Below, in pieces: positions 1 to 6,969 of a stretch of 7,202 bases of DNA. Source of the DNA: Spirochaeta sp. Lineage in GTDB: Bacteria > Spirochaetota > Spirochaetia > Spirochaetales_E > Spirochaetaceae_B. The notes below the pieces were generated by a model, which ran no database searches, had not been told where the DNA came from, and worked only from the letters and a program-made list of their open reading frames with translations. Location: contig JAUUYD010000117.1 of NCBI GenBank assembly GCA_030590585.1, positions 1 through 7,202 of the forward strand, given 5' to 3'. How positions within the stretch are numbered: position 1 is the stretch's first letter; each line of letters starts with the position of its first letter. Made by a program: the position numbers and the translations under genes.

Positions 1-37
1 GAACTTGTTCATTCCCGAGAGAGAGCAGGGAAAGCAA

Positions 38-120
38 GGGTTCATACCCCGCGGCTTGCCGCGGAAGGGAGTCGCCAGCGGCGACTCCGGGTCCAGGGCT
101 CTGCCCTGGGGTATGATACC
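38..120. repeat. GC-rich cloverleaf-forming intergenic element
   Basis: The sequence shows a 7-bp closing stem (TCATACC 42-48 with GGTATGA 110-116) around three perfect hairpins. Hairpin 1 is CCGCGG 49-54 / 59-64 with loop CTTG. Hairpin 2 is GGAGTCGCC 68-76 / GGCGACTCC 80-88 with loop AGC. Hairpin 3 is CCAGGGC 93-99 / GCCCTGG 103-109 with loop TCT. Only 3-4 unpaired bases lie between hairpins 1-2 and 2-3, and none next to the closing stem. The outer ends (38-48 and the complement of 110-120) match at 9 of 11 positions, like imperfect terminal inverted repeats. It is much more GC-rich than the DNA to its right. It is not a tRNA: loops are 3-4 bases, with no anticodon or T-loop. No T-run follows a stem, so it is not a standard terminator. 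I infer a dispersed, non-autonomous repeat of the REP/MITE kind, but only one copy lies in this window. Confidence 0.6.
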
Positions 121-574
121 TTTCATTCAAATCCTTGGCTATTTGAGATTCCCACAATTCCGTAGGTGCCTTTGAAATGCAATTATTACCTTCGACCGTT
201 CTGCGGGTGAGTTAATGTTACTCAAGTTCTTTCACCCCTGTTAGTTTCACAGTAAAATCATAAATTTCTCTTCACCCATCACTAATATTGGAATAAATAA
301 CCGAATTGTTTCACCAATCTATTGTTTCATCGCTTTTACTTCTGAAATTGTAAAATAGGTTTCCTGAGAATTGGGTTTCCTGAATGGTGCATCGATGCTG
401 GTTCTGAAGATAGCTTTTTGCTCACAGGAAGATACAACTGAGAACATAGGGGGAATATGTCCTGTTGAAGCTGAAACATCCCCCAACCTGACTAAACTGT
501 AATGGCAAAATCTCCTTTCAAGCCATATATTAGTAAATGACAAATGATTAAGATTTCATTTGAAGCTTATCAAC
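121..574. other. AT-richer gene-free leader region
   Basis: No convincing gene was found here. A 74-codon open frame on the minus strand (319-543) has no Shine-Dalgarno site, no recognisable domain and no partner gene. Small structures seen are: a direct repeat ATTGTTTCA at 305-313 and 321-329; a direct repeat GGTTTCCTGA at 358-367 and 374-383, both pairs with a 16-base period; and an imperfect hairpin at 449-484 (GGGGG, a 3-base bulge, ATGT, a 15-base loop, ACAT, CCCCC) without a T-run. The stretch probably serves as the upstream region of the methionine sulfoxide reductase gene, possibly with decayed sequence. Nothing in it proves a function. Confidence 0.5.
503..531 (+). promoter_or_regulatory. 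weak sigma-70-like promoter candidate for msrAB
   Basis: TGGCAA (503-508) and TATATT (526-531) are separated by 17 bases. The -10 box matches TATAAT at 5 of 6 positions and the -35 box matches TTGACA at only 3 of 6. Transcription would start near 538 and leave a leader of about 50 bases with the AAGGAG site. AT-rich DNA gives such matches by chance, so this is only a candidate. Confidence 0.25.
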
Positions 575-580
575 AAGGAG
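575..580 (+). promoter_or_regulatory. Shine-Dalgarno site of msrAB
   Basis: AAGGAG lies 9 bases before the ATG at 590 and fixes that start. The resulting protein begins with a clear signal peptide, which supports the same choice. Confidence 0.75.
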
Positions 581-589
581 TAAGTAATT

Positions 590-1633
590 ATGAACAGATC
601 TATAAATATCCTGATAACTGTTATTGTTCTGCTGATTACAGCTATCCTTCCCGCTTCTGCCGGTGAAAAGCAGGCCGTATTTGCCGGGGGGTGTTTCTGG
701 TGTCTTGAGCCGCCTTTTGAATCTTTAAGAGGTGTGAGTGAGGTTGTCAGCGGTTATACAGGCGGTGATGTTGAAAATCCCAGCTATGAGCAGGTAACAC
801 GGGGTAATACCGGACATTACGAAGCGGTCAGGGTAGTCTATGATGATGATGTCATAAGCTATGAAGAACTTCTGGGGGTTTTCTGGAGAAATATCGATCC
901 TACGGATCGTTACGGTCAGTTCTATGATCGGGGGCAGCAATACCAAACAGCTATTTTCTATCGAAACAGGACGGAGCGGCGTCTGGCAGAGATTTCCAAA
1001 TCAGATTTGGATTCTTCCGGCAAGTTCAGAGAAGATATTGCTACAGCAATACTGCCTGTGGCGGAGTTTTATGATGCGGAAGAGTACCATCAGGATTATT
1101 ATAAAAAACAACCTGACCGCTACTATGCTTATGCTTCAGGTTCCGGCCGAAAAGGCTTTCTCTCTGAAACATGGGAAAATGAGGAGTGGGCAATGTATGA
1201 AAAACCATCAGACCGGGAACTTAAATCTCAGTTATCAGATCTTCAGTACAGTGTTACCCAGAAGGAAGATACGGAAAGGGCTTTCTCAAATGAATACTGG
1301 GATAACCATGAAAAAGGCATCTATGTGGACATCGTATCGGGTGAGCCGTTATTTTCTTCAGCCGATAAGTTTGAATCCGGCTCCGGCTGGCCGTCCTTTA
1401 CCAGACCGATAGAGAGCAGTTTCATCATCAATAAAACTGATCGTTCTTTCTTTTCTGTTCGGACAGAAGTACGAAGTAAATACGGAGATTCACATCTTGG
1501 ACATGTTTTTAATGATGGACCTGTAGATGATGGAGGATTAAGGTATTGTATCAACTCAGCATCTCTTCGTTTTATTCCCATGAGTAAAATGGAAGAGGAA
1601 GGTTATGAGGATTACTTAAGCCTGCTTGAGTAG
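590..1633 (+). CDS. msrAB: exported peptide methionine sulfoxide reductase MsrA-MsrB fusion
   Basis: This 347-residue protein should reduce both the S and R forms of methionine sulfoxide in oxidised proteins. Residues 1-24 form a type I signal peptide (hydrophobic core 6-20, PASA before the likely cut), so it should act outside the cytoplasmic membrane. The MsrA domain (about 27-195) has GCFWC at 34-38 with catalytic Cys35 and a second Cys38, and YHQDY at 166-170. The MsrB domain (about 212-335) has GWPSF at 266-270, HLGHVF at 302-307 and RYCINSASL with catalytic Cys320. Only three cysteines exist in the whole protein. The CxxC zinc pairs of many MsrB proteins are absent, and Ser265 stands where a resolving cysteine often sits, so the MsrB half probably depends directly on an external reductant. 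It is the first gene of the co-directional run; arsC starts 12 bases after its stop. Family assignment is secure; export is inferred from the signal peptide. Confidence 0.95.
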   Translation: MNRSINILITVIVLLITAILPASAGEKQAVFAGGCFWCLEPPFESLRGVSEVVSGYTGGDVENPSYEQVTRGNTGHYEAVRVVYDDDVISYEELLGVFWRNIDPTDRYGQFYDRGQQYQTAIFYRNRTERRLAEISKSDLDSSGKFREDIATAILPVAEFYDAEEYHQDYYKKQPDRYYAYASGSGRKGFLSETWENEEWAMYEKPSDRELKSQLSDLQYSVTQKEDTERAFSNEYWDNHEKGIYVDIVSGEPLFSSADKFESGSGWPSFTRPIESSFIINKTDRSFFSVRTEVRSKYGDSHLGHVFNDGPVDDGGLRYCINSASLRFIPMSKMEEEGYEDYLSLLE

Positions 1634-1645
1634 ATTGGAGGGATA

Positions 1646-2068
1646 ATGCTGCGAGTTTTATTTCTTTGTACCGGGAATTCCTGCCGCAGTCAGATGGCCG
1701 AAGGTTTTGCCCGGGCTTTAAAGCCGGATCTTTTTGAATCTTACTCAGCGGGTATCGAAAAACATGGAATGAACCCCTATGCCGAACAAGTGATGATGCA
1801 GGTGGGGGTGGATATATCAAGCCATGTGAGCAAAACCACCGGGGAGCTGCCGGTGAAGCTGTTCGATTATGTGGTGACTGTCTGTGATAAGGCCCGGGAA
1901 AGCTGTCCTTGGTTCCCGGCTGGAACAAAGCTTATTCACAAAAGTTTCCAGGATCCCCCGTTTCTTACACGGGACATGCCGGATGGGGAGGAAAAAATGA
2001 ATATCTACCGCAGGGTAAGGGATGAGATAAAAAGTTTTATTGAAAGCCTGCCCGAAGCGTTTTCATAA
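1646..2068 (+). CDS. arsC: thioredoxin-coupled arsenate reductase (low-molecular-weight phosphatase fold)
   Basis: This 140-residue cytoplasmic protein matches the ArsC family that converts arsenate to arsenite using thioredoxin. The phosphate-binding loop is CTGNSCRS at residues 8-15 (the C-X5-R motif with Cys8 and Arg14). Two further cysteines, Cys80 and Cys87 in VTVCDKARESCPW, match the redox relay pair known from Staphylococcus aureus ArsC. Asp103 in FQDPP fits the general acid. Length is normal for the family. The ATG has a GGAGG site (1637-1641) 4 bases upstream, a short spacing. No arsR, arsB or acr3 lies nearby; instead it sits 12 bases from msrAB and 12 bases from a PP-loop enzyme gene. 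Because all three relay cysteines are present, arsenate reductase is better supported than a plain tyrosine phosphatase, although the setting leaves the true substrate open. Confidence 0.88.
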   Translation: MLRVLFLCTGNSCRSQMAEGFARALKPDLFESYSAGIEKHGMNPYAEQVMMQVGVDISSHVSKTTGELPVKLFDYVVTVCDKARESCPWFPAGTKLIHKSFQDPPFLTRDMPDGEEKMNIYRRVRDEIKSFIESLPEAFS

Positions 2069-2080
2069 GACTCCGGGCGT

Positions 2081-2821
2081 ATGGCTGATATTGAAAAACG
2101 GATCGCAAGAAAGATAGATAAGGCATTACTTCAGTTTGGAATGCTGCAGGAAAATGATCATGTTCTTATTGGTCTTTCCGGGGGGAAGGATTCTCTTGCA
2201 TTGTCCTACCATCTGGCCCGTAAAGCTGCAGCTTCTTATCCGGTTCCCTTTAGCGCTGAAGCCGTACATGTACGGACCGATTTTGCTACATACCCCGTTG
2301 GGGATGATTTTCTTGAGATAGTCCGGGGCTGGGGTCTTAAGGTTACTGTTATTGATGTGGCAGTTGAGAAGCGCTTGAAAGACGGCTGTAAACTGAACTG
2401 CTGGTGGTGTTCAACTCAAAGACGCCTTGAATTGGCAAAATATGCGGAAAAGACTTCAGCGGCAAAAATAGCTCTCGGGCACCACCTTGATGATATTCTG
2501 GAAACATTTCTGATGAACATGGCAGCGAAAGGTGAATTATCCACAATGCTGCCTGTGATGGCCTACGATCGTTATCCTCATACCATAATACGCCCGTTAG
2601 CCTGGACTCACGAGACAGAGATTAGGGACTTTGTTAAAAAAATTGAACTTGAAAGCTTCACATGTACCTGCCCCTGGGATACCAGGTCTCCCAGAAAAAC
2701 CGCAAGGAGAGCTCTGGAAGAACTCACTGCGGGTAAACCCGGTAAAAAAGATGCCATGTTCAGGGCCTTATCCAACCCCGTCAACCGCTATCTTCCTGTT
2801 ATTGTCTCCGAGAGGATATAA
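2081..2821 (+). CDS. ttcA: TtcA-like PP-loop ATPase, probable tRNA thiolation enzyme
   Basis: This 246-residue cytoplasmic protein belongs to the TtcA/TilS-type N-type ATP pyrophosphatases. The PP-loop is SGGKDS at residues 33-38. GHHLDD at 133-138 and IRPLAW at 170-175 correspond to conserved TtcA segments. Cysteines Cys103, Cys107 and Cys110 (CKLNCWWC) and Cys195/Cys197 (CTC) lie where TtcA binds its [4Fe-4S] cluster (a CxxC plus a later cysteine). The known TtcA reaction is ATP-driven 2-thiolation of cytidine 32 in tRNA; that this protein does it is inferred. It is shorter than the E. coli enzyme (about 311 residues), mainly at the C-terminus, where it ends soon after the family's MF-x-A segment (226-229). 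The ATG is 12 bases after the arsC stop and lacks a clear Shine-Dalgarno site, which suggests translational coupling. A related sulfur-transfer target cannot be excluded. Confidence 0.8.
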   Translation: MADIEKRIARKIDKALLQFGMLQENDHVLIGLSGGKDSLALSYHLARKAAASYPVPFSAEAVHVRTDFATYPVGDDFLEIVRGWGLKVTVIDVAVEKRLKDGCKLNCWWCSTQRRLELAKYAEKTSAAKIALGHHLDDILETFLMNMAAKGELSTMLPVMAYDRYPHTIIRPLAWTHETEIRDFVKKIELESFTCTCPWDTRSPRKTARRALEELTAGKPGKKDAMFRALSNPVNRYLPVIVSERI

Positions 2822-2830
2822 TCCCCAATC

Positions 2831-4129
2831 GTGGATAATATTCTTATTGATCTGGAAAACCGGGACATTCTCTCCCGAATGTGCGAACGTGCCCTTCTTA
2901 TCGGCATTCGGGATTCAGGTGAAACCAGGCAGAACGCCGAAGCTCATCTGGATGAACTTGACGGACTTGTACGTTCACTCGGGATTCCAACAGTCGGCTC
3001 GCTGCTGGTAACTTTGAAATCCAGTCACCCGCGGTGGCTTCTGGGTAAAGGCAAGGTTGAAGAAGTCACCCAGAGTATTGTCGATCTTGATGTCGATCTG
3101 ATTGTCTTTGATTCAGATCTTTCTCCAGCTCAGCAGCGAAACCTTGAAGAGGAATGGAATACCGCCGTTATTGACCGGCGTGAGGTGATACTGGATATTT
3201 TTGCGGATCGTGCATCAACCCGTGAAGCTGTACTTCAGGTGGCTCTGGCCAGAATGAAGTACAGCCTTCCAAGGTTAACCCGGGCATGGACTCATCTTTC
3301 CCGTCAGAGGGGCGGTGCAAGGGGAAATCGCGGTAAAGGTGAAACACAGCTGGAAACCGACCGTCGCCTGGTATTGAATAAAATTGCCAATCTGAAACGC
3401 GATCTCACCAAGGTGAAGGAGCAAAGAGATGTCCGGCGTAAGAAACGTCTGGACCGGCCTGTTCCGTCGGTGTCTCTTGTCGGTTATACAAATGCCGGAA
3501 AATCATCCCTGCTGAACGTTATAAGCGGATCTGATGTTCTGGTTGAAAACAAACTATTTGCGACTCTTGATCCGACGACCAGGCGGGTACAGCAGCCTGG
3601 CGGCCGGGAGTTTCTGATGACAGATACTGTCGGATTTATACGCAAACTCCCTCACGATCTGGTAGACGCATTTCGTTCAACACTGGAAGAAGCTGTATTG
3701 GCGGATGTTATCATTCACGTCGCTGATGCTCAGAGTCATGAACTTGATGAACATGTCAAAGTCACTGAGAACGTTTTAAGAGAACTCGGTGCAGGGGATA
3801 AGACTCAGATTCTGGTATTGAATAAAATTGATGCATTGAATAAAGATGATTGTGAAGCATTGAGATTCCGTCACCCTGAAGGGCTGTTGGTTTCAGCTCA
3901 TACGGAAAAAGGTATAGATAATCTGATAGAGCGTCTGGGTAAAACCCTTGATGCAGACCGTCCGATTGTCACATTGCATCTCCCTCCCGACCGATGGGAC
4001 CTTCGAGCCAGGCTTCATAAGGAATCATCAGTACTGGACGAAGAATATGGGGATGACGGATTGCGGATAACAGTCAGACTCAGCAGTGAAGAGCGGGGAC
4101 GGCTTTCCGCATTTGTAGTTGAAGTATAA
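2831..4129 (+). CDS. hflX: ribosome-associated GTPase HflX
   Basis: This 432-residue protein is a full-length HflX. The family binds the 50S subunit and, in studied bacteria, splits stalled or stress-inactivated 70S ribosomes. The N-terminal nucleotide-binding domain spans about 20-155, followed by the glycine-rich RGNRGKGETQLETDRR (164-179) and a charged helical linker (about 180-208). The GTPase domain carries G1 GYTNAGKSS (218-226), the switch I region FATLDPTTRR (243-252), G3 DTVGF (265-269), G4 NKID (331-334) and a G5-like SAHTEKG (355-361). A short C-terminal domain follows. I chose the GTG at 2831, 9 bases after the previous stop; a weak GAGAGG (2810-2815) lies 15 bases upstream. An ATG at 2879 (residue 17) is an alternative, but it also lacks a ribosome site. 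Nothing key is missing. The position after a tRNA-modifying enzyme fits a translation-related role. Confidence 0.95.
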   Translation: MDNILIDLENRDILSRMCERALLIGIRDSGETRQNAEAHLDELDGLVRSLGIPTVGSLLVTLKSSHPRWLLGKGKVEEVTQSIVDLDVDLIVFDSDLSPAQQRNLEEEWNTAVIDRREVILDIFADRASTREAVLQVALARMKYSLPRLTRAWTHLSRQRGGARGNRGKGETQLETDRRLVLNKIANLKRDLTKVKEQRDVRRKKRLDRPVPSVSLVGYTNAGKSSLLNVISGSDVLVENKLFATLDPTTRRVQQPGGREFLMTDTVGFIRKLPHDLVDAFRSTLEEAVLADVIIHVADAQSHELDEHVKVTENVLRELGAGDKTQILVLNKIDALNKDDCEALRFRHPEGLLVSAHTEKGIDNLIERLGKTLDADRPIVTLHLPPDRWDLRARLHKESSVLDEEYGDDGLRITVRLSSEERGRLSAFVVEV

Positions 4130-4135
4130 TCGTTT

Positions 4136-4158
4136 CTGAATACGCCGATAATATTCAG
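4136..4158 (+). promoter_or_regulatory. 7-bp inverted repeat just before the M23 peptidase start
   Basis: CTGAATA (4136-4142) and TATTCAG (4152-4158) are perfect complements with a 9-base loop, filling most of the 30-base gap after hflX and ending one base before the ATG at 4160. No T-run follows, so a terminator is unlikely. It may be an operator or a hairpin affecting initiation, or chance. Confidence 0.35.
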
Positions 4159-4159
4159 T

Positions 4160-5419
4160 ATGCAGCTCCCGAAATTCACAACACGTTTTTTCTTTCTTAT
4201 TTCACTACTTATCATAATCAGCATGGTGTTAATCTATTATCCTCTTAATGTTTCCGCAGATATAAACGCGCATCAAATAGACGCTGTTACGGATGTGGTC
4301 CTACCCATAATTACCAGTAATGAAATTGATATCCCCATGGAAATCACGACAGAATCACGTCTCAACCTCGCCAGAGGTCAGTCTCTGTCAGATTTACTTC
4401 AGAACACTGGAATCTCCGGATTGGAAGCCTTTGATATTACCGCCAGTCTGGATGGTGTTATCGACATGAGGAGAATCCAGACCGGTCAGGAGGTAACTCT
4501 TCGATATTCTGAGGCGGGTAGAATTATGGAAGTCAGTCTTCCTGTTCGATTTGACAGAACTGTTACAGCCAGGTGGACCAGCCGGGGATGGCAGCCGAGG
4601 GAAGATCTGATAGATATCTATCCTGTTCCTACAGTTGTTTCCACAATTATTGACAACTCCCTCTTTCAATCAGCAAAAGATTCAGATATTCCCCTGTCCA
4701 TAATGATGGAAGCCATCGGACTATTCAGCTTTGAAGTTGACTTTCAACGGGATATTCAGAGCGGAGACATGGTTGTACTGCTCTATGAAAAGCTCTTGAA
4801 CGATGATGGTGATTTAGTGGCCGCTGGAGAACTGCTTTACGCACGACTTGAACTTGATGAGCGGAATGTTGAAGCCTGGAGATATGAGCGCCTGGATGGA
4901 ACAGTTGATTATTATGAAGAGAGTGGTGATTCGGTTCGTAAAGCACTGCTCAAAACCCCTGAGGATGGTGCTAGAATCTCATCGGGATTCGGCTACAGAA
5001 ACATTCCGGTACTCGGATTCAGCGGATTACACAGGGGTATAGATTTTGCTGTTGCCATCGGGACGCCAGTGCTGGCTGCCGGAGACGGGGAAGTTATCAT
5101 TGCCGGATGGCACAATCAATACGGTTATCGGGTTCTGATACGCCATGCCAATCATTACGACACCATGTACGCTCATTTCAGCAGCATTGCAAAGGGGATA
5201 TATCCGGGAGTCAGTGTAGAGCAGGGACAGGTTGTAGGTTATGTCGGATCGACGGGTAATTCCACCGGACCGCACTGCCATTATGAAGTTCGTTACTATG
5301 GGACTCCAGTCAATCCTGCTCAACTGAAATTTCCTCCGGGACATAAGCTGGAAGCAGATGATATGCAGCTTTTTACTCTGGAACGAAAATCTTTTATCGC
5401 TGAATTCGATCTTTTATAG
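4160..5419 (+). CDS. membrane-anchored M23 peptidase, MepM/Csd3 type murein endopeptidase
   Basis: This 419-residue protein probably cleaves peptide cross-links in peptidoglycan in the periplasm. Residues 10-27 are a strongly hydrophobic signal or anchor segment. An OapA/LysM-like region follows at about 66-116 (LARGQSLSDLL, then a G-Q-EVTLRY strand), then a Csd3-like middle domain at about 155-265 with the typical VDFQRDIQSGD (193-203) and VDYYEESGDSVRKALL (249-264). The M23 domain covers about 270-390. Its zinc ligands are His291 and Asp295 (HRGID) and His374, with His339 (YAHF) and His372 (HCH) as the other catalytic histidines. All are present, so it should be an active enzyme, unlike the degenerate LytM regulators. 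Length and domain order match MepM of E. coli. The ATG lacks a Shine-Dalgarno site and sits right behind an inverted repeat, so the exact start is less sure than the family. Confidence 0.92.
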   Translation: MQLPKFTTRFFFLISLLIIISMVLIYYPLNVSADINAHQIDAVTDVVLPIITSNEIDIPMEITTESRLNLARGQSLSDLLQNTGISGLEAFDITASLDGVIDMRRIQTGQEVTLRYSEAGRIMEVSLPVRFDRTVTARWTSRGWQPREDLIDIYPVPTVVSTIIDNSLFQSAKDSDIPLSIMMEAIGLFSFEVDFQRDIQSGDMVVLLYEKLLNDDGDLVAAGELLYARLELDERNVEAWRYERLDGTVDYYEESGDSVRKALLKTPEDGARISSGFGYRNIPVLGFSGLHRGIDFAVAIGTPVLAAGDGEVIIAGWHNQYGYRVLIRHANHYDTMYAHFSSIAKGIYPGVSVEQGQVVGYVGSTGNSTGPHCHYEVRYYGTPVNPAQLKFPPGHKLEADDMQLFTLERKSFIAEFDLL

Positions 5420-5465
5420 TTATGAAAATCATCCTGTACAGCCAAATCTGCGATAGAATGTCAAT

Positions 5466-5921
5466 GTGAAAAAGAAATTTTCAATTATCCTGATGATAAT
5501 TGCAGTCATGACTTCCTGCAGTACTATGACGGGAAGACAGGCCGTCCAAACGGCATCGGATGTATCTGCCGCCCTGATTTCGGGAGATCTGGATGCTTTG
5601 ACCGGCAGTTCCGGTACACCGTTTCTCTTTGAATCTGAAATACTGTATGCACCGGCTCAGCTTAGCGCTCTTTGGAAGGGTCTGGCGGCATCAGGCTATG
5701 ACTTTGATGTTACTGGTGATATCACAGTCATTACTCCGGATACCGAGAGTTGGCGCCGGTTCTCTTCCTCCCGGGAAGTTGAGGTCTGGTTTCAGCGACA
5801 TGCTCCCGAGAAGGCGGTACTGGTTTTTCTGCCGACAAAAGACGGGCGGCTGGTTTTTATCATCGATAAAGACCTCCGGAGTTCAAAGTCCATTCGCGGC
5901 CTGAATGTGGAACAGGAATGA
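5466..5921 (+). CDS. small lipoprotein of unknown function
   Basis: This 151-residue protein begins MKKK followed by a hydrophobic stretch (5-15) and a lipobox-like MTSC with Cys18 as the likely lipidated residue. The methionine at -3 is unusual for a strict lipobox but would suit the relaxed form known in spirochaetes. The mature part is a small mixed domain: Ala/Ser-rich segment 26-50, then alternating strands such as FDVTGDITVIT (80-90), VEVWF (105-109), KAVLVFLPT (116-124) and RLVFIID (128-134). I do not recognise a family. The start is GTG at 5466; the overlapping ATG at 5464 meets a stop at once and is out of frame. No clear Shine-Dalgarno site is seen. The gene lies 46 bases after the M23 peptidase and 13 bases before the FecR-domain gene, so an envelope role is inferred from context. 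Confidence 0.75.
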   Translation: MKKKFSIILMIIAVMTSCSTMTGRQAVQTASDVSAALISGDLDALTGSSGTPFLFESEILYAPAQLSALWKGLAASGYDFDVTGDITVITPDTESWRRFSSSREVEVWFQRHAPEKAVLVFLPTKDGRLVFIIDKDLRSSKSIRGLNVEQE

Positions 5922-5926
5922 GGTGG
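5921..5926 (+). promoter_or_regulatory. Shine-Dalgarno site deciding the FecR-domain gene start
   Basis: AGGTGG lies 8 bases before the ATG at 5935. It favours that start over the longer frame from 5905, which would overlap the lipoprotein gene by 17 bases and put ten polar residues ahead of the signal peptide. A GTG at 5926 is a weaker alternative. Confidence 0.55.
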
Positions 5927-5934
5927 TGAAGGGT

Positions 5935-6969
5935 ATGCGAACATCCGCTGTATTAACAGTCAGCATTCTACTCCTTTTAACTCTTTCCACCGGGCTATGG
6001 GCCGACTCGGGAGTTCTGGCCTATGTGGAGGGATCTGTCACTCTGGAGAGGTCAGGCGGAGTTCAGCAGGATGCTGCCATCGGAGATACCCTTCGAACAG
6101 GTGATACAATCTACACCGCATCAGGCGGCTTCGCGGAGATAAAACTGGATTCCGGCTCTTCAGTTTCCATCAGTGAGGGCAGTGTCTTTAATATCGGAGA
6201 GGTTGTCGATTCTCAGTCCAAATCCCGTAAACGCGGATTCTTCAGGGTTCTCCTGGGCAGCGTTGCTTTTAAGTTCCGCAGTCTGACCACCGAACCGCAA
6301 ATCGGTAATCCTCTGGCTGTGTGTTCGGTGAGAGGGACCGAGTTCAGCGTCTACACAGCAGCGGACGGTTCCCTGATGACTGTTGTCACCGACGGCCTGG
6401 TTGAGGTCAGCACCGGGGCTCAGAGCACCCTTCTGGGCGCTGATCAGGGCGTAGAAGTTATATCCGGAGTCGGATTAGGTGAGACTTTTGAAGTTAAGAA
6501 GGGTCATCTTCGCTACGAGGATTTTGCTCATGAAGCATTGGTACGTATCGATGAGAATCCTTCTGGCTCACTGACCGGGATAGCGGACCAGATGGAAGTA
6601 CTCATCGCAGAGGGTGAGCTTTTTCTGGCGGGCTGGAATACCAATCATGAGGAATACAACAGGCTCAAAAACATCGTCGGTGATATCCGCAGGGAAAAAG
6701 GTGATGAAGAAGGGGATGCCGCTTATAAAAATCAATTGCTGCCGGTCGTTAATCGCGGATTGGAACTCAACACCACATATCGATACTATCTTTTATCGGC
6801 TCTTTCCATCAGGCGGCACATACTGACAGGCTATTACATCAGACTCCGCAGCCGTTATTTGAATGATACTGAGAATCCCGAATGGAAGGAATTTAAACTG
6901 GCTTATACGCAAGTTCTGAACTTATACGAAGAAAACCTGATACCCCTGCTGGAGGACGAAGACTTATGA
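5935..6969 (+). CDS. exported FecR-domain protein with helical C-terminal region
   Basis: Starting at 5935, the protein has 344 residues. Residues 1-23 are a signal peptide (LWA before the likely cut) with no lipobox, so it should be periplasmic. A FecR-type domain covers about 26-165: YVEGSVTL (30-37), GDTLRTGDTIYT (50-61), AEIKLDSGSSVSI (67-79) and VCSVRGTEFSVYT (129-141). The rest (about 190-344) is charged and probably helical, with Tyr- and Arg-rich stretches (282-311), and I cannot assign it. Unlike classical FecR there is no N-terminal cytoplasmic part, and no sigma factor or TonB receptor gene is nearby; such stand-alone FecR proteins are common in spirochaetes and delta-type bacteria and their role is mostly unknown. 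It follows a lipoprotein gene and its stop overlaps the next lipoprotein start as ATGA, suggesting a coupled envelope group. Confidence 0.85.
   Translation: MRTSAVLTVSILLLLTLSTGLWADSGVLAYVEGSVTLERSGGVQQDAAIGDTLRTGDTIYTASGGFAEIKLDSGSSVSISEGSVFNIGEVVDSQSKSRKRGFFRVLLGSVAFKFRSLTTEPQIGNPLAVCSVRGTEFSVYTAADGSLMTVVTDGLVEVSTGAQSTLLGADQGVEVISGVGLGETFEVKKGHLRYEDFAHEALVRIDENPSGSLTGIADQMEVLIAEGELFLAGWNTNHEEYNRLKNIVGDIRREKGDEEGDAAYKNQLLPVVNRGLELNTTYRYYLLSALSIRRHILTGYYIRLRSRYLNDTENPEWKEFKLAYTQVLNLYEENLIPLLEDEDL
6951..6955 (+). promoter_or_regulatory. Shine-Dalgarno site of the terminal lipoprotein gene
   Basis: GGAGG lies 10 bases before the ATG at 6966, inside the end of the FecR-domain gene. Together with the ATGA stop/start overlap it marks 6966 as the true start, which matters because the frame opened there soon breaks. 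Confidence 0.6.

Noticed and set aside
42..116. tRNA gene suggested by the cloverleaf shape
   Set aside because: The loops have only 3-4 bases, there is no 7-base anticodon loop, no T-loop consensus and no CCA end, and the middle stem is too long.
1..165. Open frames running in from the left edge through the GC-rich element
   Set aside because: All three forward frames are free of stops across the GC-rich palindromes, which is expected from base composition. The encoded residues show no protein character and the hairpins explain the sequence better.
449..484. Hairpin GGGGG...CCCCC as a terminator
   Set aside because: It has a 3-base bulge and a 15-base loop, and no T-run follows on either strand.
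319..543. 74-codon open frame on the minus strand in the leader region
   Set aside because: It has no ribosome site, no recognisable domain or signal peptide, and lies alone against the direction of all other genes; most likely chance.
5905..5934. Longer start for the FecR-domain protein
   Set aside because: It would overlap the lipoprotein gene and place polar residues before the signal peptide; the ATG at 5935 has a properly spaced AGGTGG.
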